DNA from: Bacteroidales bacterium
GTDB taxonomy: Bacteria > Bacteroidota > Bacteroidia > Bacteroidales > UBA932
DNA: 64,000 nt
Assembly: GCA_015060395.1 (NCBI GenBank)
Contig: SUYP01000017.1
Span: 1 to 64,000, forward strand
Reading direction: 5' to 3'
In this document: positions 45,841-55,059 of the stretch, piece after piece
Position numbering within the stretch: the first letter of the stretch is position 1
Layout: each line of letters begins with the position of its first letter
Program-made: the position numbers and the translations under genes
Notes under the pieces: model-generated
Databases searched by the model: none
What the model saw: the letters and a program-made list of their open reading frames with translations, nothing else
What the model was told of the DNA's origin: nothing

Positions 45841-47514
45841 TTACTCTCCTTTTACAAAGTCTCTGCGACTCAAAGTTGCAGTCTCAAATCTCTTTGAATA
45901 AGCATTGAAGGACTGCTGTCCTTTCTTTTCCTCCGGAACGTACGTAACGTGCGCTCCATCAGAAGTATATGCAAGCATTCCAAGAAACTTGAATGTCGTA
46001 TTATCAAATACGGAATACTCGAAACCTGTTGTAGAAGTGATGTAACCCTCTTCATCAAAAGTCATTACAATCGGCTCCTGACCACTTTCTCCACTACCCC
46101 AGAAGACCATAATCTGGGTCTTGGCCTGATCCCAGAAATATGTATCAAGTCCGAAACACAGATAGGTGTCGATCTGTCCATTATTGATCCAGGTTCCGTC
46201 AAACGTGATGGTCTTGTTCTTATAGTCAACGATACCGAGCAGGTTGGTTGGGAGCGCATAGCCTCCAAAGATATTGAACCAGTCAGCATTCCAGGCAACT
46301 ATGTCTCTTGTGAGAAGTTCGAATAAAGCAGGGAACTGCTCTACAGTTTCTTCATCCGATGTATAGTCAATGAGATAGTTTCCACCTTTGAGAGTCATCC
46401 AGTAATTCTCATAGAGATACTCCTCAGGAACACGGGCTACGTTCCAGTTACCCCACTCATCATAGAAAAGTTCCTCTTCTACGATAATGTCGAATGCACC
46501 TATCGGCTTCTCAGGCAGTGTAACAGTAACAGTCCTCTTGTCAGAGCCAAGGGTATATGATGCAATCAATGACTTTGTTCCCCAGTCGTCATTATAGGCC
46601 ACCTTGATGCCATCTCTGAGGCCTGACTCATAGACATTGAACGGGAACTTGAATGTGATTGAAGCACCTTCAGCCGACCAGTCGGTCTCCTCAGTAGAGA
46701 ACATAGTATTATCTATAGTGAACGGCACCGGATCAGACATCCAGAAGAGGCCATACGGGCTTCCCTGTCTGTCAACACCACTGTTCCGTGCCTGAAGCTG
46801 ATTGCCGGAGAGGTCCTCGAATACACCCTTCTGAAGGCTGAGGAAATAATATACGCTTCCGTCTGCCGGTTTCGGACATACTATGGTCGCAATATTTCCA
46901 TTAACTGTAATATTGGCAGCAGGGATTGTGACCGACTCAGACATTACAAACGGGATCTGCTTGAAATATGAGACAGAAGCCTTGCCCGAGCCAATGGTAA
47001 TATCCTCATTGAAAGTAAGATGGATAGTGTTGTTATCGAACGCACCACCGGCAAGCTCCGGAGCTATGGTGTCATTCATAACTATCAGAGCAGAAGTAAT
47101 CTCACCTACGAGTCCAGTCTCCGTAATAGCCACAGCAAACACTTCATACTCTGTTGTAAGATTCATAAAGGTGGAGCAGTCCAGAACGACTTTTGCTTCC
47201 GTCGAAGCACCAAGACTTCCTTCTGAACTGAATGATTCGCCAGCCTCGGCACCGGAAACTTCACCGGTGAGGATGCTGATCGCCTCAGGAGCCTCATTAC
47301 CGGAACCTGCGAGAACAACATAAGCATACTGCGCAGCATCCTCAGAAGCTACTATCTCAAACTTGATTATTCCATCGTTCGAGGTACCCTTGATAATGCT
47401 GACAACCGGCTTCTCCTTGTCCTTGTTCTGCTGGCTCAAGCCATTGTCCTTTGCGCAGGCACCCATAAGAAGAGCTGCACACAAGAACACGACAAGATAT
47501 TTGATTGTTTTCAT
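45841..47514 (-). CDS. Surface lipoprotein of the SusCD locus (Ig-like, unknown ligand)
   Basis: The 557-residue protein has a lipoprotein signal (LLMGACAKD). Predicted beta domains: a fibronectin-like region at about 35-150, a bacterial Ig-like domain (DTIAPELAGGAFDNNTIHLTF) at about 150-260, then a further sandwich and a lipocalin-like end. I recognise no enzyme motif. By position it is a surface binding protein in the manner of SusE/SusF. It lies 20 bp upstream of the M64 gene and 26 bp downstream of the next lipoprotein gene. Confidence 0.75.
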   Translation of the reverse strand: MKTIKYLVVFLCAALLMGACAKDNGLSQQNKDKEKPVVSIIKGTSNDGIIKFEIVASEDAAQYAYVVLAGSGNEAPEAISILTGEVSGAEAGESFSSEGSLGASTEAKVVLDCSTFMNLTTEYEVFAVAITETGLVGEITSALIVMNDTIAPELAGGAFDNNTIHLTFNEDITIGSGKASVSYFKQIPFVMSESVTIPAANITVNGNIATIVCPKPADGSVYYFLSLQKGVFEDLSGNQLQARNSGVDRQGSPYGLFWMSDPVPFTIDNTMFSTEETDWSAEGASITFKFPFNVYESGLRDGIKVAYNDDWGTKSLIASYTLGSDKRTVTVTLPEKPIGAFDIIVEEELFYDEWGNWNVARVPEEYLYENYWMTLKGGNYLIDYTSDEETVEQFPALFELLTRDIVAWNADWFNIFGGYALPTNLLGIVDYKNKTITFDGTWINNGQIDTYLCFGLDTYFWDQAKTQIMVFWGSGESGQEPIVMTFDEEGYITSTTGFEYSVFDNTTFKFLGMLAYTSDGAHVTYVPEEKKGQQSFNAYSKRFETATLSRRDFVKGE

Positions 47515-47540
47515 AATATTTTCTGTTTATTGATCGTGAA

Positions 47541-48503
47541 TTAGTTACGGGTCATTGTTATATTCAAGCATCCGGCAAAGCCATAATCGCTAGGTTCTCC
47601 ATCCGCCACAATCACACCATAAATACCGGTATTAGGAGTGAATGTAATGGTATTCATATCATCACTCCAGGTTGCTGTAACACCGCCGAACGTGAAATCA
47701 TATACAAGACTGTTATCCTGAACGAACAAAGCTGCCGTCTTGATCTCGAATGAACTTCCAGGGACGCTTCCTGTATAATCATAGCAGTTTGCCATCATTT
47801 CACCAGGAATGAGTGAGAGCTGCTTTGCATCTGCATTATAGTTCAGATACCATACAGGCTGCTTTACAGGAGTGAGATCAGAACCGGTAAGGTCCTCCTT
47901 GTTGCCACCGAATCCCCAGCATACGAGCTTTCTGTCAGCATTTACGGCTTCCTCTGCAGCAGAGAATCCTCCACTTATGTTTACCTCCCAAGACACAGCA
48001 GTACCATCAAATACATTTGAGCCCTTGAGTGTCCAGTTACCCCAGAGTCTTTCGTATGGATTGTTGTCGTTGTCGGCAATCTCGATTACTGTCTTTCCGC
48101 TGCCTGCGATAGCCGCACCCTTTACGTTGGCGATCTCAAGCTCTACGTATTTCGACTCATTGATTTCTCTGTTATCGTAAACCGTGAACTCTATGAATGC
48201 AGAAGCGCCTTCAATACCTGCATACTTAAGACCTTCTGTCTGAGTGAAATGAAGAATTGTCTCAAGTTCGTCAGATCCGCCCTGTACGGTAGCGATGATA
48301 TCGAATGTAATAGGATAGGTCTTAGGCTCGCCGGTAAACTGTACCGGAAGCTTCACAAGGCCCGCTGTCTCCTTATACATATAGCTCTCAGATGCAAAGC
48401 CTATGGTTGCATCTCCCTTGCCCTCAGGAGTATTGTTGCACGCAGTTGTGCAAGCAAGAACAAGCGCTGAGGCTGCAATAAGTATATTTCTTGAAAATTT
48501 CAT
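47541..48503 (-). CDS. Surface lipoprotein with Calx-beta-like domain
   Basis: The protein of about 320 residues starts at ATG 48501-48503 (MKFSRNILIAASALVLACTTAC), giving a clean lipobox; the longer frame to 48533 overlaps SusD and is rejected. Residues about 30-145 resemble a Calx-beta domain (ending VIEIADNDNN). The rest is a beta-rich domain of unknown family that starts with YERLWGNWTL. Probably a substrate-binding accessory lipoprotein of the SusCD locus. Confidence 0.75.
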   Translation of the reverse strand: MKFSRNILIAASALVLACTTACNNTPEGKGDATIGFASESYMYKETAGLVKLPVQFTGEPKTYPITFDIIATVQGGSDELETILHFTQTEGLKYAGIEGASAFIEFTVYDNREINESKYVELEIANVKGAAIAGSGKTVIEIADNDNNPYERLWGNWTLKGSNVFDGTAVSWEVNISGGFSAAEEAVNADRKLVCWGFGGNKEDLTGSDLTPVKQPVWYLNYNADAKQLSLIPGEMMANCYDYTGSVPGSSFEIKTAALFVQDNSLVYDFTFGGVTATWSDDMNTITFTPNTGIYGVIVADGEPSDYGFAGCLNITMTRN

Positions 48504-48525
48504 ATCCATCAAATCTTTAAACAGG

Positions 48526-50031
48526 TTACTCATTGGTATAGCCAGGGTTCTGCTGCATCTGAGGGTTAGCCTGCATCTCGCTTGTAGGGATTGGCCATAC
48601 GAACAAAGGATCGTCAGCCTCTCTCTTGAGACCGGAATAATTCTCTCCCGACATCACAAGCTCAGGATTCTGACCGGCAGACCTCTGGAAACCGATATGC
48701 CAACGCTTGATGTCGTAAAGACGATGTCCCTCACCATAGAGCTCTATCACTCTCTCGTTACGGATCGCTACTGTAAGGTTGTCACCTGTGTAATCTCTTC
48801 TTTCCCAGTCAGGAATACGTGCCACCTTGAGGTCGTTGAGATACTTGCTGGCAACGATGTCCTCACCTCTGTTGGCAGCAGCCTCTGCAGCAATGAGATA
48901 CATCTCCGATACACGGAACACCTTAGGCATATTAACATAATTTGTAACAGCCGAATAAAGCTTAGGATTACCCGGATACTTCACAAGAAGAGTAAGGTTG
49001 CCCACTACAGGAGTGGTGATATCCCTGTTGGAGAACCAAGCCTGATAACGGATGTCATTCTTGGCATAGAGATCGAGCACCCAATCCTCCGGAACGAAAC
49101 GAGGGCTGTCCTCGCCTGCCTTTCCTGAGGTGTTGTAGATGAAGTAAGAATATGCGTTTCCGAGATCATCCGGACCGGTCATAGCCACCTGCCAGATTGT
49201 CTCTGTAAGGGTGTCGTTGAGCCATCCGCTTGCAAAAGCCTGAGGATCTGACACAAGACGGTACTTTCCTCCGTCGATGATTGACTTGGCCTTGAGAAGG
49301 GCTGTATCATAATCGTGCATTGTAAGAGCCACGCGTGCCTGAAGTGCAGCCACAACGTCTGCTGTAACGTATGCGGAGTTAGGAGTACCTGCTGTAAGGA
49401 CGTATGTCTCAGCCTCGGCAAGGTCAGCGACGATCTGATCGTAGGTTTCCTGGAGGTTAGGACGTGAAGGATACTTGCTTGAGTCACCTGTAGGCTCATA
49501 CTTGAGGACTACCGGAACACCCATAAAGTCCTCGGCTGTATCAGGATCATAGTCAACGCAATAGTAGTTGGCAAGAAGGTAGTACATATGAGCCCTGATG
49601 TAGCAAGCTTCACCATAGTACTGCTGTACAAGAGCTGTATCCTCTTCGTTGAGAGTGCCTGCAGCGAGAAGTTTCTTTGTACCTTCAATGAGGAAGTTTG
49701 CATTTGCAATATATCCGTAAAGGCCGAACCAGGCAGATGAAGCCATTGATTCTGAAGCTGTAACGGTATATGTGTACCACGAGCCGGAGAAGTTACCGAA
49801 GTTCTTCACAGCGTGATAAAGGTCGGTCTGGATATCTGTATTGTAAACGAAGCCACCGGTAAAGCAGTACTTCATTCCAGAGTAAAGACCGTTGCGGAAA
49901 GCCTCGCAGTCTGCCACGCTCTCCATCGCGTCCTCGGTGTTGATGGCATTGTCCGGGAACTTATCCAGGTTGCAGGAACTGATGGCGAACACCGCTGCAG
50001 CTGCAATAAGGAATGTCTTTATATTTTTCAT
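48526..50031 (-). CDS. susD: SusD/RagB-family nutrient-binding lipoprotein
   Basis: The 501-residue protein starts at the last of several in-frame ATGs (50029-50031, MKNIKTFLIAAAAVFAISSC), giving a standard lipoprotein signal. SusD proteins are helical, TPR-like, and form the lid over the SusC pore. Family blocks: YCFTGGFVYNTD early, YIRAHMYYLLANYY around 150, and the C-terminal NERVIELYGEGHRLYDIKRW and NPGY. It follows susC after 17 bp. Confidence 0.93.
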   Translation of the reverse strand: MKNIKTFLIAAAAVFAISSCNLDKFPDNAINTEDAMESVADCEAFRNGLYSGMKYCFTGGFVYNTDIQTDLYHAVKNFGNFSGSWYTYTVTASESMASSAWFGLYGYIANANFLIEGTKKLLAAGTLNEEDTALVQQYYGEACYIRAHMYYLLANYYCVDYDPDTAEDFMGVPVVLKYEPTGDSSKYPSRPNLQETYDQIVADLAEAETYVLTAGTPNSAYVTADVVAALQARVALTMHDYDTALLKAKSIIDGGKYRLVSDPQAFASGWLNDTLTETIWQVAMTGPDDLGNAYSYFIYNTSGKAGEDSPRFVPEDWVLDLYAKNDIRYQAWFSNRDITTPVVGNLTLLVKYPGNPKLYSAVTNYVNMPKVFRVSEMYLIAAEAAANRGEDIVASKYLNDLKVARIPDWERRDYTGDNLTVAIRNERVIELYGEGHRLYDIKRWHIGFQRSAGQNPELVMSGENYSGLKREADDPLFVWPIPTSEMQANPQMQQNPGYTNE

Positions 50032-50048
50032 AATCATCATCATTTATA

Positions 50049-53021
50049 TTAGAATACCAATTCAGCACCGAAAACGATCTGACGTGAGTTAGGGTACATA
50101 CCGGAAGTAGCGTTTGAATAACCTACCTCAGGGTCGTAGCCTGCGAAGTCAGTCACTGTCCAGAGGTTACGTCCGGTCACATAGACCTTGAAACCTGAAA
50201 GGACCTTGCTCTTCTGAATCATCTCTGCAGGGAATGCGTATGAAATCGAGAGGTTCTTCAGACGGAGGAATGACGCGTTCGAGAAACGTGCGGTATCGTG
50301 ATAGAACTGTGTTCCGTACTTAGGGATGTCTGTCACCTGACCTGGAGTTGTCCAGATATTGAGCATCTGGGTCTCGAAGTTGCTGGTGAAGAGGTTGTCC
50401 TGCGGGTTCATTGTGTAGAAACGCTCGTTGAGGAATACCCAGCGCTCACCGATCCAGGAGAAGTCAGCATTGATGCCGAGACCCTTCCAGGAGAAGTTGG
50501 TCGAGAAACCGCCTGACCAAGGAGCGTTGGTATCCATACCGCAGAACTGCATAATGTCGTCTGAATAAGTCTTGGTGAGGTTGCCGTTGAGGTCATACCA
50601 CATAGGGCTACCGTCCTGAGGATCGACTCCCGCACGTACCTGTGTATATACGAGTGACGAAGGCATTCCCACCTGATACTTGAGAGAGTAGTCAGGGAAT
50701 GCGAGTTCGTCAAGACCCTGGTAGAGCTTGGTGATGGTGTTCTTGTTGTAGTTGACGTTTGCCCTTACACCCCAATATACATTGCTTGTATGGATGATAT
50801 CGAACTCAACTTCAAGGTCAACACCGGTATTCTTCATCTCGGCGATGTTACCCATACCGCTTGCGTGACCTGTGGTAGCAGAGAACGGAAGCTCCATAAG
50901 GAGGTCGGATGACTTTCTGTCATAGAACTCGAGTCCCATAGTGAATCTGTCCCAGAGACGTGTATGGAGACGTACGTTCAGTGTAGCCACTGTCTCCCAG
51001 GTAAGGTCGGCATTAGGCACCTGAGCAAGAGCCCAACCTGCATTGCCGTTGTACTTAGGACCGGCTCCCACCAGACCGAGGGACTCATACCAGCTTGAAA
51101 GGCCGGCATTACCGGTAGTACCGTAGCTTACGCTGAGGCTGAGGTCATTGACCCAGTTAACGCGCTGAAGGAAAGGCTCGTTCTTAGCCTTCCACATACC
51201 ACCGAACGAGTAGAATGTCGCATATCTGTGGTTCTTTCCGAAGAGTGACGAACCGTCTGTACGGATAGATGCATCTGCAAAGTACTTGTCTGCATAGTTG
51301 TAGTTCGCATTCGAGAAGAATGAGTTGAACGCGCTCTGCATTGTGTTGCCGTCCCAGCTGTCGATATCTGTAGTAGAGCCGAAGTTCACGATACGGTCAT
51401 CTGTAAGACCTGTTCCGACAGCATTGAAAGTCTTCTGCGTACGGATGTATGACTCGTGACCGATGAGAACAGAGAAGTAATGCTTCTGGTTGATGTTCCT
51501 CTTGTACTCAGCCGTATTTGTAGAAGAAAGCTGGTAATATCTCTGGAATGCCTGAGAATTGCGGCCTCTGTACGGGTATGGAGTATATGAAGGATAGTTG
51601 ATACCCTGAAGAGTATAGTCATAGCCGTCGATAGCCTGCTGCGCACGGATTGTAAGACCTTCGATCGGAGTAAGGAGGAAATAGGTCTGACCCATAAGGT
51701 CCATAGACTCGCGGTCGTTGGTATTCTTCTCATAGTACTTGTTGAGGTCGATCATATTGTCCCAAGGATATACCTCGTAAGGCTCGCCCCAGGAGATTGT
51801 ACCGTCCTCGTTGTATATGATCTGATAAGGAGACTTGTATGGAAGACCTGTCACAGCCTGGAGGATAGGAGACTGGGTGTACCAACCTGTTGTGATTGTA
51901 TGGTACTTCGAATATGTCAGAGCGACATTCGCACCGAATTTGAGCCAGTCTGTGATCTGGGTGTCAAGGTTGGTACGGAAAGTGAAGCGGTCAACGCTCG
52001 AGCTTGCCTTTGCTGTACCTTCCTCAGCATAATAACCCATTGACACATAGTAGTTTGTCTTCTCTGAAGCGCCGCGGATTGAAGCATCTGCCTGAACCAT
52101 CGGAGCTGCATCGTTGAAGAGATAGTCAGTCCAGTCGAAGTTGATGCCGTTTCCAAGGACGAAAGCCTTCTCCGCCTGATATGCAGGATCATACTTGAGC
52201 TGCGGCTGGCAGAGTTCCTCGAACTGGAAAAGCTGCTCTGAGGTCATCATATCCATATTGTAGTTGGTAAGCATAGACACTCCGTACTGACCGCGGAATG
52301 ACACGCTAGGCTTCTCGCCCTTCTTACCCTTCTTTGTGGAAATGAAGATGACACCGTTTGCAGCACGTGAACCGTAGATTGCAGTTGACGATGCGTCCTT
52401 GAGCACTGAAATGTTCTCGATGTCGCTCGGATTGATGCTGTTGAAAACCGATGAGCTTACAGGTACACCGTCGAGGATATAGAGAGGTGCTGTGCTGAGG
52501 TTGAGTGATGATTCACCACGGAGACGCACGCTGACACTGCTCTGAGGCTCTCCTGAAGTGTTGAAGATCTGGAGACCGGCAACCTTTCCCTGAAGTGCGT
52601 CACCGACGTTTGCTGATGGCCTTGAAGCCAGCTCGTCAGCCGACACTGTGGTCACTGAACCTACTATATTTCCGATCTTCTGACCGGTACCGTATCCGAC
52701 AACGATTGTCGCATCGAGGAATTCGGTGTCCTCCTGCACCTGGACTGCAATGAATGTACGTCCTTCGATGTTGATGGTCTGTGTCGCATAACCGATGATG
52801 GAAACTGTAAGCTGTCCATTTGCCGGAGCTGAAATCTTGAATGCTCCGTCAATGTCAGTCGAAGTTCCGTTCTGGGTGCCTGTTACCATCACGGTTGCTC
52901 CAATGACAGGAACATCGTTGGCATCAGTCACGACACCTTCTACGGTTATGTTCTGAGCGTAGGCTACGGCCGACGCCAGCAACACTGCCATTAACGTGAA
53001 AAAGAATCTCATTCTTTTCAT
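50049..53021 (-). CDS. susC: SusC/RagA-family TonB-dependent outer-membrane transporter
   Basis: The 990-residue protein has a signal peptide (VAYAQ), then a carboxypeptidase-regulatory-like domain (about 25-105), a TonB box region (ATIVVGYG), a plug (about 115-230, LYILDGVPVSS and the STAIYGSRAANGVIFISTKKG block), and a 22-strand barrel. The C-terminus ends LVF. It imports the oligomer captured by SusD using energy from TonB. No anti-sigma or hybrid two-component regulator lies next to it. The leader is about 95 bases and holds a small hairpin (53097-53115). Confidence 0.95.
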   Translation of the reverse strand: MKRMRFFFTLMAVLLASAVAYAQNITVEGVVTDANDVPVIGATVMVTGTQNGTSTDIDGAFKISAPANGQLTVSIIGYATQTINIEGRTFIAVQVQEDTEFLDATIVVGYGTGQKIGNIVGSVTTVSADELASRPSANVGDALQGKVAGLQIFNTSGEPQSSVSVRLRGESSLNLSTAPLYILDGVPVSSSVFNSINPSDIENISVLKDASSTAIYGSRAANGVIFISTKKGKKGEKPSVSFRGQYGVSMLTNYNMDMMTSEQLFQFEELCQPQLKYDPAYQAEKAFVLGNGINFDWTDYLFNDAAPMVQADASIRGASEKTNYYVSMGYYAEEGTAKASSSVDRFTFRTNLDTQITDWLKFGANVALTYSKYHTITTGWYTQSPILQAVTGLPYKSPYQIIYNEDGTISWGEPYEVYPWDNMIDLNKYYEKNTNDRESMDLMGQTYFLLTPIEGLTIRAQQAIDGYDYTLQGINYPSYTPYPYRGRNSQAFQRYYQLSSTNTAEYKRNINQKHYFSVLIGHESYIRTQKTFNAVGTGLTDDRIVNFGSTTDIDSWDGNTMQSAFNSFFSNANYNYADKYFADASIRTDGSSLFGKNHRYATFYSFGGMWKAKNEPFLQRVNWVNDLSLSVSYGTTGNAGLSSWYESLGLVGAGPKYNGNAGWALAQVPNADLTWETVATLNVRLHTRLWDRFTMGLEFYDRKSSDLLMELPFSATTGHASGMGNIAEMKNTGVDLEVEFDIIHTSNVYWGVRANVNYNKNTITKLYQGLDELAFPDYSLKYQVGMPSSLVYTQVRAGVDPQDGSPMWYDLNGNLTKTYSDDIMQFCGMDTNAPWSGGFSTNFSWKGLGINADFSWIGERWVFLNERFYTMNPQDNLFTSNFETQMLNIWTTPGQVTDIPKYGTQFYHDTARFSNASFLRLKNLSISYAFPAEMIQKSKVLSGFKVYVTGRNLWTVTDFAGYDPEVGYSNATSGMYPNSRQIVFGAELVF

Positions 53022-53096
53022 TGTTAAAACTTTTAGTTATTAAACATAAATATTGAATAATTCACAAATTCTCTGCAAGTCTGCGCCTTATTTCAA

Positions 53097-53115
53097 GGGA
53101 AAACACATTTTCCCA
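53097..53115 (-). promoter_or_regulatory. Small hairpin in the susC leader
   Basis: GGGAAAA and TTTTCCC pair around five bases, just after the predicted transcription start. Possible 5'-end stabiliser; untested. Confidence 0.4.
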
Positions 53116-53121
53116 ACCGAC

Positions 53122-53129
53122 AAAGATAA
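53122..53129 (-). promoter_or_regulatory. -7 element of the susC operon
   Basis: Minus-strand TATCTTTG, 100 bp before the susC start. The rest of the 290-bp divergent gap is AT-rich without recognisable genes. Confidence 0.6.
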
Positions 53130-53311
53130 CAATTATTTTTTAAAACAGGCACAGCACCTTATAAATAGCAGATTATAAAACAGCACATTAAACACACAAA
53201 TTCTTACGATTTGTAAGCAAACGAATAAAACAGAAAACAATACCTGAAATTTCCGCAGGATAGTCGTTTGAATTGATTATATTAGCAAAAAATTAAACAG
53301 TTTCTAAGATT

Positions 53312-54001
53312 ATGGGAATTTTGAAGATCAAAGAGAGCAAAATCAAAGCGGCGGCGATATCCGCCACCGCAGTTTATCTGGCACTTACCGTGTTTTTCTT
53401 CCTGCCATTCGACATACCTCACAAGATCACCCCCTGCGTATCCGCGCTGTTCATAGCATCGCTATGGCTCTGCCCCTGGCAGATAAGCCTCGCCCTGCTG
53501 TTTTCTGCACTGGGAGACCATTTCGGATCGTGTGGCAACTTCCTCGCACAGATGGGTTTCTTCGCGCTCGGGCATATATGGTTCATAGTATATTTCATCA
53601 GCCGCTACTTCAAGAAAGTGGAGCCGGACCGCAAGCTAACAGGCAAGGCCAAGGGATATCTCGCTATGGTAATATTCTGCGCAACAGTCCTTCTCTGCGT
53701 GGTATTCTTCCGGATAGTACCTCTTGTTCCGCCAGGAGTTCTGACCATAGGAGTCAGCATATACGCGATAATTATCTGCACTATGCTTGTCAGCGCTATG
53801 CTTCAGAGGAGCAGCCTGTTCGCTCTCGGAGCGATCCTTTTCGTATTCTCAGACTTCATTCTGGCCTGGAACAAATTCGTTGAGCCTGTGCCATATCGCC
53901 ATTACCTGGTGCTGGTACCATACTTCCTTGCACAATGGCTCCTCTTCATCAGGGCTACAAAATACAGAATCGCCCCAGAAATGCGCCTGATGAGATTCTG
54001 A
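53312..54001 (+). CDS. YhhN/TMEM86-family membrane protein (lysoplasmalogenase-like)
   Basis: The 229-residue polytopic protein has about eight helices. The family motifs FSALGDHF, FSDFILAWNKF and YFLAQWLLF carry the acidic residues thought to be catalytic in lysoplasmalogenases, which cleave the vinyl-ether bond of lysoplasmalogens. Plasmalogens are found in anaerobic bacteria, which would make this sensible here. Monocistronic, ending at a perfect hairpin shared with the converging ROK gene. Confidence 0.82.
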   Translation: MGILKIKESKIKAAAISATAVYLALTVFFFLPFDIPHKITPCVSALFIASLWLCPWQISLALLFSALGDHFGSCGNFLAQMGFFALGHIWFIVYFISRYFKKVEPDRKLTGKAKGYLAMVIFCATVLLCVVFFRIVPLVPPGVLTIGVSIYAIIICTMLVSAMLQRSSLFALGAILFVFSDFILAWNKFVEPVPYRHYLVLVPYFLAQWLLFIRATKYRIAPEMRLMRF

Positions 54002-54005
54002 TCCA

Positions 54006-54064
54006 GAAACAGTTTACGGCCGACTGGATACGAAAGTGAATACCAGTCGGCCGTAAACTGTTTC
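54006..54064. terminator. Perfect 22-bp convergent terminator hairpin
   Basis: Arms 54006-54027 and 54043-54064 pair perfectly around 15 bases. The arm top CGGCCGACTGG is identical to that of the hairpin at 33589-33696, but here the loop is plain. Confidence 0.85.
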
Positions 54065-54074
54065 TATGCAAGAA

Positions 54075-55031
54075 CTAGAGTTCCCAAGCAAGGGCAGATG
54101 CACCGAGTATGGCAGCATCAGACTCCTTCAGCTGAGAATAAACCACCTTTACCTTGTCTCTCCACAACGGGAGTACATTTGCGTTCATAGCCTCTACGAT
54201 AGGCTCGTTAAGGAATTCCTTCGCACGTGCAAGACCACCGAAAAGGACGATTGCCTCAGGAGAGCTGAATGCGATGAAATCAGCGAATGAGCGTCCGAGG
54301 ATCTTTCCTGTGAACTCGAAGATCTTGAGAGCAAGCCTGTCACCCTCCTTAGCAGCCTCATAGACATCCTTTGAAGCGATTGTATCGAGACTTCTGAGAA
54401 CAGATGGTTCATCAGAAAGCTCAAGCCATTCACGTGCCGTACGGGCAACACCTGTCGCAGAAGCGTAGGTCTCAAGACAGCCTGTCTTTCCGCATCCGCA
54501 GGTACGTCCGTTGTTGCGCACAGCGGCAACGTGTCCGAGCTCACCGGCAAAACCGTCGTGACCGTAAACAACCTCACCGTTGATGACGATACCCGAGCCG
54601 ACACCTGTTCCGAGAGTGATCATAATGAAGTTCTTCATACCACGGGCAGCTCCGTAAGTCATCTCACCCACAGCTGCTGCATTTGCGTCATTGGTAAGAG
54701 CCACAGGAAGGCCGTCCATTGCCTCGGAAAGAAGCTTTGCGAACTCAACCCTCTGGCGTCCCCAGAGAAGGTTAGGTGCATTTTCGATGGTACCGGTATA
54801 ATAGTTTCCGTTCGGAGCACCGACTCCGATTCCTCTTACCTTGCCCTCAGTACCTGACTCTCTGATGATCTTCTTTACAGCCTCAGCAAGTTCTGCAATA
54901 TAAGGCTCTACCTCTGAATAAGTATCCGTACGGATAACTGTCTGTGCGAGGACTGCTCCTCTTGCGTCAACGACGCCAAGCTTTGAGGTCTGACCACCGA
55001 CGTCAATACCTACTACAAATGTTGAATCCAT
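54075..55031 (-). CDS. ROK-family sugar kinase (glucokinase type)
   Basis: The 318-residue kinase has the ATP phosphate-binding motif GIDVGGQTSKLGVV at the start, the catalytic Asp in LTNDANAAAVGE (about 115), ITLGTGVGSGIV, and the ROK zinc motif GHVAAVRNNGRTCGCGKTGCLETYAS. The glucokinase assignment fits the adjacent sugar permease (28 bp upstream), but N-acetylmannosamine or fructose cannot be ruled out. Confidence 0.88.
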   Translation of the reverse strand: MDSTFVVGIDVGGQTSKLGVVDARGAVLAQTVIRTDTYSEVEPYIAELAEAVKKIIRESGTEGKVRGIGVGAPNGNYYTGTIENAPNLLWGRQRVEFAKLLSEAMDGLPVALTNDANAAAVGEMTYGAARGMKNFIMITLGTGVGSGIVINGEVVYGHDGFAGELGHVAAVRNNGRTCGCGKTGCLETYASATGVARTAREWLELSDEPSVLRSLDTIASKDVYEAAKEGDRLALKIFEFTGKILGRSFADFIAFSSPEAIVLFGGLARAKEFLNEPIVEAMNANVLPLWRDKVKVVYSQLKESDAAILGASALAWEL

Positions 55032-55059
55032 TATGTTATTACGTTTTAAATGTTAATCA

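Noticed and set aside
54006..54064. Long inverted repeat as a possible attachment or transposon end
   Set aside because: Position between convergent genes and hairpin geometry fit a terminator; no transposase or target duplication is present.
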